DNA from: Floccularia luteovirens
Lineage: Eukaryota > Basidiomycota > Agaricomycetes > Agaricales > Squamanitaceae
Assembly: GCA_009739215.1 (NCBI GenBank)
Contig: VSJF01000002.1
Span: 310,001-374,000 of the forward strand
Direction: 5' to 3'
DNA: 64,000 nucleotides
Shown here: in pieces, positions 36,744 through 48,203 of the stretch
Layout: each line of letters opens with the position of its first letter
Numbering within the stretch: the stretch's first letter is position 1
Notes under the pieces: generated by a model
Databases searched by the model: none
The model's input: only the letters and a program-made list of their open reading frames with translations
Told to the model about the DNA's origin: nothing
Program-made: the position numbers and the translations under genes

Positions 36744-37281
36744 CCTCGACGTCCCAGACAGCGCCGACCGTGGAATCAAAGGGAGACCAAGTTTGAAACT
36801 CAGACAAGCCCTCCGATAGCCTTAATAATAATCATGTGCAAACACTTGTATGATACTATCATCATGGCTGATATTTATAGGCAAGGATATCTGGGGAAAT
36901 GAACAGCGCATTTTTTACCGGGTAGTAACAGTATATATATCCGCATTTACAACCTTATGGAAGGATCAACGCATAGTTATACGTTCCATGCGTTCTAAAA
37001 TCTGCTTTAATTCACGTTGACTATGAAGCTTCTACGCTGTATTCCTCGTCGATATTGAGTTGGACAATTATTATTATCACCACCAGATTCTTAGACTTGA
37101 GAAATACTTTTCTGACTCTTTCATGCTCGTCGAACATCCTTTATCTGTTCCTTCCGCTTTCTTCCACGTAATTAATTTCCGTCACGTGGTACGAAACCTA
37201 TCTCACGAGACCGTCGCGTTCGTGACAACGTACTTTTTCTCCCATTTTTCCCAAAGCAAGTATGTACCTAGTTTCGACAAT
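36744..37281. other. Divergent intergenic region
   Basis: Shared upstream DNA of SPT7 (minus) and the SUMO-like orphan (plus). TATA-like stretch TATATATA near 36932. No other gene seen. Confidence 0.5.
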
Positions 37282-38510
37282 ATGCATGTCTCGGGCAAAT
37301 GAAGATGTTCCAATCACCATTGCTTGCTTTGGAGACCAGAAAAAATTTGTCAAAAGGGCTGGAAGTTATGAGGTTAGTGGTGGAAACCGTTATATGAAAT
37401 TGGAATTTCAGGCTAATACAATTGCGGCGCATACAACGCAGGAAATGGAGCAGCTTGTTCGCACAGCATTTGGGCTGGATCCCCGAGAGAAAGTATCATT
37501 TTCTACAGCATCATTTAGCGTCTGCAAGGGTGACAAAATTGAGATTGACGAAAGCGCATACCCGCTTATGTGTACGTTCGTGGACGAGATTATTGTGACT
37601 TCTAGGTCTAAGGAACAAGGTCTGTAAACATTTCTGGTGGGGGAAGACAGCATATATACCTATTTTGTTGTAGAAGAATGCCTTTCACGACTTGAACAGT
37701 CAACAGTCGACAATGCGAAAGAATTCGAGTCCAAAAACTCGCCAATCATCCCTGTATATAACTCCCAGCCATTAACGCATGCTGGAACGGAAGCTTTTCA
37801 GGGTAACCAAGCTGATCCTGAGGAGACATTCAACGACCTACCTCACCAATTGCATGCAAAATCCCAGAAGCAACTCTCACGAAGTATACAACGAAATCCA
37901 ATGAAGTTGACTGCAAATAATAGCGCAAAGTCATCTCCGGCTTGTAGGACCGTCTTTGCGCCGAGGCAGAACTTCCCTGGCAAGTCACTGTATCACCATT
38001 ATTGCTTCCTAATTGACACATGACTTGAAGATGAAGAGAATTCGGATCAGGTTACCAAACCAAAAGGTTCGTTGCACTGTTCTCTGACGTAGTTGATACT
38101 AATTTTGAAGCAGCAATCATAGAACCAGAACAAATAACAACTATTGGGTTGACATCGTCCCAGGAGTCAGTGGAAGATAATTCGAGGGTTTTGTTAACCA
38201 TTTCTGGACCTCTTCCAGAACATATTGCAGAGTTCAAGACTCGTGGTAAACATCAAGTCAAAAAGATCTTATCTGCGGCATGCAAGGCATTTGATATTGA
38301 TTATCACCAGTTTGTTTCCACTAATTATATTTCGATTCCGGGCTTTATGTTGATTCCTTGTTGTACAGGTCGCGATTATTCTTGGTCGAGGAAGAGACGA
38401 ATGATTCGGGAGAGACATACACACATGAATCAGAATGCTTGCCTGAAGATACAGTCGCAGAAAACTCCATCCGAAATAACTCAAAGTTGATAATAAGACT
38501 GCGAGACTGA
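37282..38510 (+). CDS. Orphan protein with SUMO/Rad60-SLD-like C-terminal domain
   Basis: Function unknown. Starts MSRANEDVPITIACFGDQKK. An intron of 54 bases joins to ANTIAAHTTQEMEQLVRTAF, GLDPREKVSF and MCTFVDEIIVTS, which may be a first beta-grasp-like module. A polar linker follows (CLSRLEQSTVDNAKEFES to RTVFAPRQNFPG). The last exons read SRVLLTISGPLPEHIAEFKT, RGKHQVKKILSAACKAFDID, SRLFLVEEE, ECLPEDTVAENSIRNNSKLI and IRLRD at the stop. The order strand, basic F-K turn, helix K-K-I-x-x-A-A-C, R-L-F-L strand, D-T-x-x short helix and final hydrophobic strand follows a SUMO-like fold, without a C-terminal Gly-Gly. So it is a possible built-in SUMO mimic, not a conjugatable modifier. Fold assignment is by pattern only. 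Intron joins here are my choice. Confidence 0.55.
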
Positions 38511-38789
38511 ATACGGATCTAAATGCTCCAACCGATTTGTCCGCTTGCTATTCCCTGCTGAGATTGAAAATGGTGTGTAATTGGGGGCTTGAATGCTATA
38601 GCTTTCAACCCGTACATTTAGATCTCTTTGTGCCATAACTTTATTGATTATCATATGTACCTATCTTCCTGCCTTTCCGATAATGTCAATCTGAAAAATC
38701 TGGTTGATGGTTGTGTCTCTGTAAGGTTGAAATCGATAGTCAATACTAGCAATATTAGAGAGACGTGTATATCACCAATCCAATAGCTG
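38511..38789. other. Intergenic, no gene seen
   Basis: 3' flank of the SUMO-like orphan. Nothing recognised. Confidence 0.5.
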
Positions 38790-38945
38790 CGAGGTCTGGC
38801 CCACATCGCAGAAAAGTAAAGTACGTCCAATAACGGCTACCCATGATGGTGTAGTCATCCCACCACAGCCTGCGAATGCGGCAATGATGAATTAGACGAA
38901 AGATTGTTGAACTAAATCCGAGTACATCTACTAGAATAGTTAAGC
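38790..38945 (-). pseudogene. Rhodopsin-like membrane protein, exon fragment (R0)
   Basis: A single exon-sized relic on the minus strand: DVLGFSSTIFRLIHHCRIRR then LWWDDYTIMGSRYW. It matches the second coding exon of the complete copies R1 and R2 to the left-hand side of the array (FRL, R-x-R-x-LWWDDY). No first exon and no later exons are found nearby. Remnant of an array member. Confidence 0.6.
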
Positions 38946-39881
38946 AAACTAGAAACAGACGTGTTCAGAATGTGATGCATACACTTGAAGCAATGCTCAG
39001 GTGATTGTGGTGCAATAGTGATCATCTTGTGGACCAACGATAATAAAATGGATATTTTTTCAAAGATCTTTAAAATTCCATGGACATTTGATTCTTATCA
39101 GGATGACGTACAAAAAGATGCGAGTTGCAAAGTTATAATCATTGCGTAAAACTACCAAGCCTGCATACAATAACCTACGATTTCATTCAGTTCAGATTGG
39201 TGGCATGACAATCATTTCGATAGATACTCGAAAAACGTACCTTGTGATCAAGTCACCAGACAATCAAGCTTGCCCGTAAAGGGATAGGATTTGCATCGGC
39301 GGTGAACCAAAAGTGAGGGTTGAACGTTGAACGTTTGAACTTGAAACATGGAGGCTTAGCGCTTAGGTGTCCCCTGATTCGCGATTAGGTGTCCATGCAA
39401 CAGTGGGTGCCATGGTCAGGTGTTCCGTCATCAAATCTTACATCTGAGTCAGGAGAGATAAGAAACCGACAACGCGACAACCATCACCCGGGCAGAAAAC
39501 AGAAAATGTTGTTCTATGCATATAATTTACCATGGATTTAATGGATCTCCACATCAGAGTTTCTGTTTTGATCGCCTAATATCCCAGCAACGGTAGCGAC
39601 CCGATCATTCGTTCATTGTTGCGAGTGAGTTGCAGGTCAAGGTTGCCATAAATAAAAGTCCAAGTCCAACGCTAAAGCCAATCAATACCATAAGCAGTCT
39701 ATCAACCATCAGGAATCATCTCCTCAAATTTGGGAACGGGCTCGTCGGTCAAGGTCATACCTGTAATGTTGCCCACTACGCTCAAGGTACTTTTAAAAAG
39801 TCAATTTGAATAACAATGTTAATTTGAGCCTCTTATGTACAAGGCTAGTTTCGTCACCTAGCAATAAGTAATAAATTTAAT
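38946..39881. other. Intergenic, no gene seen
   Basis: Between R0 and R1. It has short direct repeats: GTTGAACGTTGAACGTTTGAAC near 39323-39347 and two TTAGGTGTCC units near 39361-39393. No coding pattern recognised. Confidence 0.5.
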
Positions 39882-41177
39882 TCAACGTATAAGGGGAAGC
39901 TGTGTTTCACTGGTAGCAGGATTACAATTGACTGATCCAGCCTGGTCCGATGAACCATCTAGATCTGTTGGTCTACGGGACAAACTTGGACAACTGAGGG
40001 TATTTTTTGGTGAATTATCAGCTGTCTCTATGTCACGTAATTCTGTGAATGGCATTGGTGCAATGTTGGGTGGAACGATTCCTCGACTCATGTCGGACCT
40101 TGGCTCTAGACCAGGTTCAATATCCATATTGAGTCGATTCCCAAAGAGGCGGTATATGCATTCAACGACAACGATGATGTTTGAAACGATTAACGATACG
40201 GCAGCCTGGGAAGATGAAGTGTGTGTCAAGATCCAAATGGCAAACAACGGTGTCATTTCAATCACCTCCATATGTGATAGCATTCCGGTCAACAACCAGG
40301 CGTCTTTACCCATATCAATTCCGAATGAGAATACGACAAATACCACCGCAGACAGAAGAGTTAATATAGTCGCTCCCAAACCAGCTAAAACTAGACGTCG
40401 CTGGAAACAGGGCAGTCTAACCTGCCAAAGCCCGTATGTTGCATAAGTTACGAGCAGAATGTTGGCTAGTAGATCGGCTAAGAAGCGTGAGTTCGCAATT
40501 GTATCAGTACATTTGCCACAGCAGTGCTAACCTCCAGCAGTAACTATCCACCCAACCGGTAGTCCACTGATGAGACGCGCGCATTTACGTTTGCATGAAA
40601 GCGTTGAAATAAGCATGCATGCAATGAATATAAGAGCAAGAACCACTGAGAGAGCTATTCCAAGAAAACGCGTCGGATGTCTGTAGGTGAATGTCCGTGC
40701 AACCGATAAAGCTAAACTGGCACGGCAAGACCTATAATACCCCAGGAGTGATTAATGAAGTCAAAAACTTGACAGAAGGGGGAAGAATACCAGACGATTG
40801 TATAGTAAGAAAACATGCAAAGCCAATACAGAGAAAGGTCTGCTTTGCCTTCGTCTGGATATACAGATCCATTTGATCAAAACATGCTTATGATCTGAGG
40901 ACTGGAAATTTTACTTAACCGGCGACTATGGAATATCGCCCACATCGTAGCAAACAACAGGCAGTCCATTACCAATGGGACTACGACAAGGTAGTCATCC
41001 CACCAGAGTCGTCGAAGGCGAAATCGGTGCTGCAAGCGGAAAAGCGTGGAGCTAATTCCGATGGAATGCAGAATTGTCATACAGACTGTTCGATTATCTC
41101 TATAGCATTTGTATATGATGATTCTTAATCAACAACTTACCCGTCCAAGCTAGGCGTGACTGTGGTGGTAGAGTCAT
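39882..41177 (-). CDS. Fungal rhodopsin-like (Pth11-type) seven-helix membrane protein, R1
   Basis: Integral membrane protein of the fungal rhodopsin-domain type; possible receptor, ligand unknown. The start at 41177 gives MTLPPQSRLAWT, then an intron and VCMTILHSIGISSTLFRLQH, RFRLRRLWWDDYLVVVPLVM. Later exons hold several membrane helices: SCRASLALSVARTFTYRHP, FLGIALSVVLALIFIACMLI, PVGWIVTAGG, GATILTLLSAVVFVVFSFGI, MLSHMEAAVSLIVSNIIVVV. A polar cytosolic tail with Ser/Pro (SCPSLSRRPTDLDGSSDQ) ends at a stop at 39882. The W-W-D-D motif after an Arg-rich loop is the family hallmark. About seven introns, and no lesion with the splices chosen. Tandem paralogue of R2. Confidence 0.72.
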
Positions 41178-41819
41178 ATAGGAAGACTTGTTGAAGGAGA
41201 CAGTGGTTAAGTGTTGATTATTTAGAAAGAGAAAGCATTTGGCTCTCTCTTATTAATGAGGTGAGTCCGTGCGAAGGATAGCGTCTCCTGGGTGATAAAT
41301 TGTATACTGACTGTGTACATATACATTTGACATACACCTATATGTTGTTTGACTAGGTTCTAAATATGGTTAATCTCGATCCCATAGTAATCACAAGAAA
41401 TAGTCAACCTCATTTTCCACAATTCAAACAATGAAGTTATTTTCACAAAGGTTTCAGCGCTGTTCGAACTGGTTATACAATCGAGAAGAGCTGCAAGAAC
41501 AGCATTCTTGATGAATGACTATTCCTCCAAGGTCCGACCATAAGACGTGACGTTAATGTCCAGCTATAAGGAAGCCCAACGACATGCTGTCTATGCAACT
41601 ACATAAGAAGCAGGCGTTGCTTTCCGTATGTCCGGAACATGATCGGAAACCGAACGACCCGTGGATCCCTCCATAAATGCATGCTTCTCCGAATAAATGT
41701 CTTCAATGTAAACGTCCGCGGCAACGGTGTTGGTAACAGAATCGTTCTGTCATGAAATTATATGTCTCAATAAGGGTCGTCCACTTTCATATAGAGTTCG
41801 TTCCGAATAGAGCACATTA
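41178..41819. other. Intergenic, no gene seen
   Basis: Upstream of R1 and downstream of R2. Nothing recognised. Confidence 0.5.
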
Positions 41820-43086
41820 TCAATGGACACGGGAATCTGGTTTAGTCAATGTATAGTTCCGTTCCTCTTGGCTGCTACAAGGTACGCTTTGTGCAGACAT
41901 GTCAGAATCCAGAATGTCAGTGAGCGTGGGACAGTGTGGTTCATGATCGCGGGAATAACGACCATCGTTGCTTAGGGTAGATTCAATGTCGTCAGATTCA
42001 TATTCTGACTCTTCGATAGGCGACAGATAGCGTCGTATAATACGATATAGGAAGGTCATAATAACGAGGAAGTTGCAAGCGATCAACGCCATAACCGCCT
42101 GTACAACAAGGTCAGAACACAAATACAAGCTTGGAAGTTGGAAAAGTAAAGTCACTTGAAGATGACTTATCATTCCTATGATAAAATTTTCATCAATGCC
42201 TAGATCGAAATCACCGAATGTGAAGGTCATAAAAACGACAGCTGAGAGTACTGTCAAAATGCTGGCAGAGAAAGCTGCAAAGACCAAGCGACGCTGATTC
42301 CGGGGAAGTTTTAATTGCCACAGCATGTAAACAGGGAAGGAAATTAAAATAAGGTCAGAAGTGACATCACCTATCAATTATTCTGAGAATATATATACAG
42401 CTAGGGTGAGAAGATAGCGGTGACGTACAGACTCCTGTGATCAGACCGCCTAATGGTCGGCCAGCTACTGACTTGGTGCATTTACTCAGGTTGAGGATGT
42501 ACGTCGACAGTCCTCCATTACAGGTCAACGTTGACACGAGTATGGAGGCGACAAACAACAACATATAGAGGCAAAAGAGTCCAAGCCCGAAATACCAAGC
42601 CGTTTCTCGCGGATGATATATCCTAGTGATACCCAGTGCAAGACTTGCTCTGGAGAGCCTGAAATATCAGAGGATATTAGTCACAGCTCACATACATAAC
42701 TAGGAGGAGTACCATATTATGGTGGAAAATGGAAATAAAGTCAGCCAATAAGAGTATACAATCGCGCCAGGGTTTGGTACTGCTACCCATTAGATATCTG
42801 GACAAACTAATACAAGAAAAAGGAGACGCACTTGGTTGATTGAGCCTAATCCAAAGTGTGCAACAGTAGACACAGTCCATTACGAGCGGAGGAATTGTGA
42901 TGTAGTCGTCCCACCACAATTTTCGCGTGCGGTGGCGAAGGTACAATCGGAACATCGTAGAGCTTACTCCCAGTATATGGAGGCTAGTTATACATACTGT
43001 AATCATTATTTCACTTCATCATTTTCGAGTTACACGGAGGTACAACACTTACCTGTCCAAGCAAGACGCGACTGAGGTGGTAGCAT
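41820..43086 (-). CDS. Fungal rhodopsin-like (Pth11-type) seven-helix membrane protein, R2
   Basis: Closest complete relative of R1. The start at 43086 reads MLPPQSRLAWTG before the first intron; then VCITSLHILGVSSTMFRLYL, RHRTRKLWWDDYITIPPLVM. The helices follow: MLLFVASILVSTLTC, RPLGGLITG, DVTSDLILISFPVYMLWQLK, FSASILTVLSAVVFMTFTFG, MISHLQ and AVMALIACNFLVIMTFLYRI. The tail ends TDILDSDMSAQSVPCSSQEE before the stop at 41820. It shares exon structure and a similar tail with the broken copy R3, showing recent tandem duplication. No lesion seen. Whether it couples to a G protein cannot be read from sequence. Confidence 0.75.
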
Positions 43087-44115
43087 ACTGGAATGTTTGG
43101 AGATGTGTTTGATGTTTCCCCCTTGATATAGCATTGAGATATTCGTCTGGGAAAAAGGGGTGAAATATGGATAGCATTCTTGAGATCGGGTTGGGAAGCA
43201 GACAAATCACTGCTTATTGGTATCATTCTTGGCTATGAAACGAACAAAACATGTAAGTGCCTCCATAACGCCGAGGTCGTGTTTGAATTTTGCGAAATTG
43301 CATTAAGTCGAGGGATTGTGGGTGAGTCTTGCGCTCATAGCCCTATCCTTGGGTGCTGTCTCCCCCGGGGACACGACTAGCATCGTATTACCACCGAGAA
43401 ACTGCGATACCGGTCTCCACACTCCTATAGACATTGTCTTGGGAATAAAGTCTCACGCGTCATCCCGTATTAAAATTCGGCGATTTTGATAATCATTTCG
43501 GCTTGATAATCATTTCGGCTGAATCAATGATGCGACGAACAATAATTGGTATAGGGACCGTTCATCTATGTCATTTGTACTTCGTAAGCACGAACACTGA
43601 TAGCGGATCGATGGTTGCAGTTCGGGATGTCTATTGTTAGAAGTTCTAACGGGTCGAATGTATGGCGGTCCTCCGTGTTTGCTGATACCGAAGGCATGAG
43701 GTAAGTATTATATTTATGTGCAACAGGAAAATATTCCAGGTGAAAAAATTTTGCTGCTTCCAGATGCGAAACCTAAACACCGCCTATATGGTAACTGCAT
43801 GAATCATATATGTAGCATTCCATGAACTGAAGCATGGAGATAAATGTTGATTAAAAAAAAGATATCCGCAAATGCTCTGAACATTCGTATCGCTATAGAA
43901 GTGGGTCAACACTCCATAATAACACCTGACTTGCAGTTAGACGAGGACTAATACCAGCGGAATCCTCCCGTTTCCTAGTCACAGTAATGAATATATATGC
44001 ATGCAACAACGGTTGGCAGCACGAGTTGAGAAGATACGTACAGAAAAACCTTGCCAAGGGTAGCTGAGATGTCGTAAATCTCAAAACCTGGTATCCATTC
44101 GCTCCAGAGTTAAAT
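43087..44115. other. Intergenic, with a short tandem duplication
   Basis: Between R2 and R3. Apart from the 17-base duplication listed separately, no feature recognised. Confidence 0.5.
43486..43519. repeat. Perfect 17-base tandem duplication
   Basis: The unit TTGATAATCATTTCGGC occurs twice head to tail. Intergenic, so no coding effect. Confidence 0.95.
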
Positions 44116-44561
44116 CTATCGTGTATGTGAAACAAGCGCATGGATAGTGGAAGTAGTTGTATCAGTTGGCTCTTCTGGGCTGCTGTAAGGTACGCTTTGG
44201 GCGGAGATATCAGAATCGAGAATATCAGTGACAACAGTGAGGTTTGGTTGTTGTTCACTAGAATGAGGAGCAGTATTTGTATCGCTGCGGCACCGAGCTT
44301 TAGTTGCAGTTTCTTCAGAATCTGGCTAATTCATGGATGGCCAAGGGCACCGAAGAACACGGTATAGGAAGGTAACAAAAACCGGGAAGTTGCAGACGAT
44401 CAATGCTATAGACGCTTGTATAATAAAGTCAGAGTCATTCATCTAAGTCACAGAATATGCCAAGTAATACTCACTTCGAGATGACTGACCATTGCCCAAA
44501 TAAAACTTGTGTGGGGAACCATCAATTTTCTGTTGAAATAACAAGCGCGCGCAAGTCCAAA

Positions 44562-44855
44562 CGCGTACTCAAATTCATCGGACATAACGCCCTCGTTTTC
44601 GCATACCATTCCTTTTTTATATCGTCCTTTAATAAGTAGATTCATTTGTTTTCCTTTTTTACGCTACCTCGAAAAGGTATAGCCTATCCGCTCTTTAAAA
44701 TATTTTTTAAACATCTTAATATTTTCCGAACACCTCAGTCGTTTGACCACGCAAACACTGAGGTGAGAACGTTCCTTCCTTTTCTTACAAATTATACTAA
44801 TAGTAAAGTAGCTAGCGTTTTTACTATTAAGTTTCGTACGGAAACTCTACATTTA
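44562..44855. mobile_element. AT-rich 294-base insertion flanked by CCAAA direct repeats
   Basis: Compared with R2, the R3 coding sequence is interrupted between the TTTGG at 44856-44860 and the TTTGG at 44557-44561 (read on the minus strand). The extra 294 bases are AT-rich, carry a strong hairpin (44731-44765), and are bounded by the 5-base direct repeat CCAAA, as expected of a target-site duplication. No long terminal inverted repeats are visible, so the class is unknown. Confidence 0.4.
44731..44765. repeat. Strong hairpin
   Basis: CACCTCAGT pairs with ACTGAGGTG and, inside it, GTTTG pairs with CAAAC, giving 14 base pairs with one bulged C and a 6-base loop. Lies within the 294-base insertion. 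Confidence 0.85.
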
Positions 44856-45823
44856 CCAAATGTAAAAACCACAAAACGAGAGCCCAAAGCATCGTCAAGA
44901 TACTGGCAGAGAACGCTACAAGAATAAGACGACGCTGGTCTCGCCATAGCATATATACAGAGAAAATGATGAGAATGAGATCGGATATAACATCAGCTAG
45001 GTAGGTGTTTCTTGAATAAATAAACTTTTATTATACGGGGCGATAAGATTGTGGTGACATACCGAAAGCAGTGGTCAAGCCACCTGTTGAATGACCAGAT
45101 TCAGTCAGAGCACATTTATCTAGATTGAAAATGTACAAAGACAATTTGCCATCGTAAACCTTGTCACGAGTATGCAGGTGACTAACAATGACATCTAGAG
45201 GCACGAGAGTCCAAGCCCAAGATATCAAGACATTTCTCGTGGAGGACATATCCTATAGAGCGATTCCTACTAGGGCGAGACTTGCTCTAGAAAGTCTAAA
45301 TTTGAATCAATATTGTACACAGCTTACACGCTACAATCATCCCAGAATTTGGTTCTGTAGCACGTTAGACATCTACATAATACAAAAGGCAGAGGAAACG
45401 TACCTATGCAAAGTGTAGAGCAGAAGATACTATCCATAACCAGGGGGAGAAAAATTGTGATATAATTATCCCACCATAATTTTCGCATGCGGTAGCGAAG
45501 CTGTAGTCGTAGTCACCATGCTTTAGCAAGCCTAGTGAAGATTTGTTTGCATAGGCGGTGACGCAAAAAAAAGGAGGTAGAAGAGGTTAGCCCATGTGAC
45601 GAGGCTTCCAATGGAGAGCAAGTGCTTTATTTTCATATGGATGGTGGCCTTGACAACAGCTATGTCATAGACATATATCTGATCAAACTTGACGGATAAT
45701 CTACACAGTTTCGCAACGTTTCGCGATATTCGGTGTACCGAAAAATGAGCATTCACTTTCACGATATAGTAAGTAACCATGCTCAGGTTGTATATTAATA
45801 TAGTAGGTTCCTGATGAAAGATT

Positions 45824-47112
45824 CTAGTTTGTCTGAACTGTCCTAGATTCCCAAAAACGGCTCTGAGGTGATCCGAGAGAAGGATCAGGTGTCTCGTTAC
45901 CAAAAAATGGATATTTTAACTGCATCTCGAAGTCTATGATGCATCGTTTAGATAGCAAAGGGAGATTGGCGGCTATGTCAAAAGAGCCATTGCTTGGGGC
46001 AAAGGGAAGATATGCGGTGAGTTGGATGTATTTTAATTGTTTCTGTGGATGTAAGGTAGTGTCGAGGGACGGCCAGTCTATATTCTCGAAGTCATCTAGA
46101 CTTTGAACTCCAAATATAAGTTCGATTTTCTCGAGTGGACTACCAGAAGGGAGGGTGTGTAGTAGATTGATCAGGCGATTGAATCTCATTTCTTCTGTAG
46201 ATTCGAATTGGCGGTCTGGAAACGAAAGAAATAAACATAATTTGAGACGCCTAAGTGAAAGTAAACTATAGAAATCAAATTGGAGTTCCTCTGTATTTTT
46301 CAGAAAACTTGTTTTTACTTGTGAATGGATCCAAAAAGAAACAAATAAGTACCTTCACCAGAGAAACGGAATGATAAATCTTTAAGAGATTCGTGGCACT
46401 GTTTGAATATTTGGTGAAAATCATTGAGTGTGTCGTCACAGGAAAAGTCGAGTGTTATTAGCCGTGAAAGATCGAGAAGTGATTGAGAATGGTTTATTAG
46501 AAGAGGGGCGTGTCGTGTCCTCAAGGTCAACCAGAGTGATTCTGGTGCTAATCGTTCAGGATTAGAGCTGAAAAGTGGCCGACCGGGAGGGGGCCATCGT
46601 AGTTGGCTGCTAGAGAAACGGAGATGCTTGACATTTGAACATGTGATGAATGTTTCTATGGGCATATCGAAGAATCCATATATACTGACAGTAGTGAGGT
46701 TTGGTAAGATGAGTATGCATGATAAATTGGAGCGCATCCAATGGGAAAGTTTGCTCCATTGGACATATAGATAGACCCGGAATTCTCTGACGTCCGAGAG
46801 TCTGATGAGGATGTGAAACATTACCATATCGAATTGGAAGTATACACCCTTTGAGATGGGGCTGTCTACAATAGATACTTGTCGGACATATTTAGGGATG
46901 TCTGGCGAGGTTATGAAGAGCGACGCGAGTGTCTCTAAGTGTTGAAGGCGTGTCGGAATCAGCTGGAGAGTGATATTGCTGAATATGTGTTTTCTGCAAA
47001 TGGGGAGAAGAGCACGACAGAGGATTGAACAGGAACCAAGAGTGGGGATGTCATCTTTAAGGTTTTCGATGACCTTGACGTTCAACTCTGCTGGAAAGAT
47101 GCAGTTTTCCAT
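45824..47112 (-). CDS. F-box/LRR-like protein (complete)
   Basis: Agaricomycete F-box-like protein, probably a substrate adaptor for an SCF-type ubiquitin ligase; target unknown. Starts MENCIFPAELNVKVIENLKD, then TLGSCSILCRALLPICRKHI, the degenerate F-box (P-x-E-L and C-x-L-x-C-R-x-x-L-P). Irregular leucine-rich strands follow: LSCILILPNLTTVSIYGFFD, ETFITCSNVKHLRFSS, LLDLSRLITLDFSCDD, CHESLKDLSFRFSGEG. A single short intron (about 46295-46355) joins to ELQFDFYSLLSLRRLKLCLF and LEKIELIFGVQSLDDFENID, and the end is SRFWESRTVQTN. Frame intact. It lies between the two halves of a rhodopsin-like gene and next to a truncated copy of itself, so this block appears to have been inserted and partly duplicated. 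Confidence 0.72.
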
Positions 47113-47282
47113 GATGGATTTCAGTTTCGCAAGGTTTCGTTGGTTGTGATTAGTTATTGACTTATGTCATATACGGGCCATATTTATAGTCTTATACAAG
47201 TTGTACTTTGAATTGAAACTAAAATTTACACACTAAGCACTCAGTACCTTTGCGTAGGAAATGAGTGTGATTATAGTAAGTA

Positions 47283-47940
47283 TCAGCGTTTACCGATACA
47301 GAGTTTGCGTGTCATGACCGGTTTTGAGCATACTCCAAACTCAACGGCACAACTTGAGAGAGCCATTGGCATTCTTTGTTGAAGGGTCTTCTCTACGTTG
47401 AATGGATCACTCATCAAATGCTGGCGACAATTTGGCATGTAAGCACGAATCCTGAGTGTGTGCAGCTTTTTTGCGACAGGATGGAGGGCGTGATCAAGAG
47501 CACCCCAGTCGAAGTTTTCGAGGTGATGAAGGAGATGTACGCAGAATATCAACTCAGTTTCCTCGAGCAGACTACCAATTGATATTGATTTTAACTATTC
47601 GACTACATGACGGAACCTCAATGCTTCAACGGTGTGAGGTGTGAACCGGTGCGGGTATGATAAGAGTACAGAGAGTTTTAGTCTCTTACTATAAGATGGT
47701 GTAAGTGTCGAAGAGTCAAAGTGTAGTCGTTCTGAGCATGGCTTTAGCTGTTCGATACAAGGATTGAGAAGAAGTAAAAGAGTACCTTCGCCCCAGAGCG
47801 AAAATGTCAGATATTTAAGTGAGCTGGAACGGAGCTTGAGTATCTGGTCAAGACCAGTAAGCGAGTCGTCCCCTGTGAAATCAAGTGTGGTTATATGCGA
47901 AAAATCGAAAGGAGATAGTCCCCTAATTTCAAACATATAG
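47283..47940 (-). pseudogene. F-box/LRR-like protein, 5'-truncated copy
   Basis: Matches the second half of the neighbour at 45824-47112. FDFSHITTLDFTGDDSLTGL pairs with its LSRLITLDFSCDD, KLRSSSLKYLTFSLWGEG with its ESLKDLSFRFSGEG, and HHLENFDWGALDHALHPV with its DDFENIDWPSLDTTLHPQ. The F-box and first LRRs are missing, and a stop lies between the two parts. A truncated duplicate. Confidence 0.65.
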
Positions 47941-48069
47941 AATTAGAATCCTTGCGAATCAGATTGAGCGCATTCTCTGTTCCTCTCATAAAAAACCACA
48001 ATGATGAAAGTATATTGTGATTACTTCAGTAGCTGTGGACCAAGGTGTTCTGTTGACAACGTCAGCCGC

Positions 48070-48203
48070 TAGTATTGTAGAGCTTATCCCTAGAGGATGC
48101 ATACCTGTCATACACACTACAACAATTGTCATATTCGGCGGGTATCACGGTCTGAAGTACATAACTTACCTTTCCAAACAAGTTATGGCTGGGGTGGTAA
48201 CAT
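48070..48203 (-). pseudogene. Rhodopsin-like membrane protein, 5' exons only (R4)
   Basis: The start at 48203 reads MLPPQP, a TAA stop, then LVWKG and an intron donor, matching MLPPQSRLAWTG of R2. The next exon reads VVVCMTGMHPLGISSTIL and then loses similarity, exactly where R3 (45515) begins to show it. Together R4 and R3 would make one gene. The nonsense codon shows it is dead. Confidence 0.65.

Larger units (their letters stand above)
44116..45515 (-). pseudogene. Rhodopsin-like membrane protein, 5'-truncated copy (R3)
   Basis: Starts abruptly inside the second exon: after a stop, RLQLRYRMRKLWWDNYITIF and LVMDSIFCSTLC, with the second Asp of WWDD changed to Asn. Later pieces match R2: SLALVGIAL, TRNVLISWAW, STGGLTTAFG, FSASILTMLWALVLWFLHL, SFIWAMVSHLE, ASIALIVCNFPVFVTFLYRV, and the tail TDILDSDISAQSVPYSSPEE ending at a stop at 44116. 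Frames shift and a 294-base insertion interrupts it at 44562-44855. The missing first exons may be those lying at 48070-48203 (R4), beyond the F-box block. Confidence 0.7.

Noticed and set aside
44562..44870. CTCGTTTT near both ends of the R3 insertion as terminal inverted repeats
   Set aside because: The right-hand copy lies in sequence that aligns with R2 coding DNA, so it is outside the insertion.
45532..45903. 123-codon minus-strand frame following the F-box gene
   Set aside because: Overlaps the F-box 3' end in another frame and shows no protein-like pattern.
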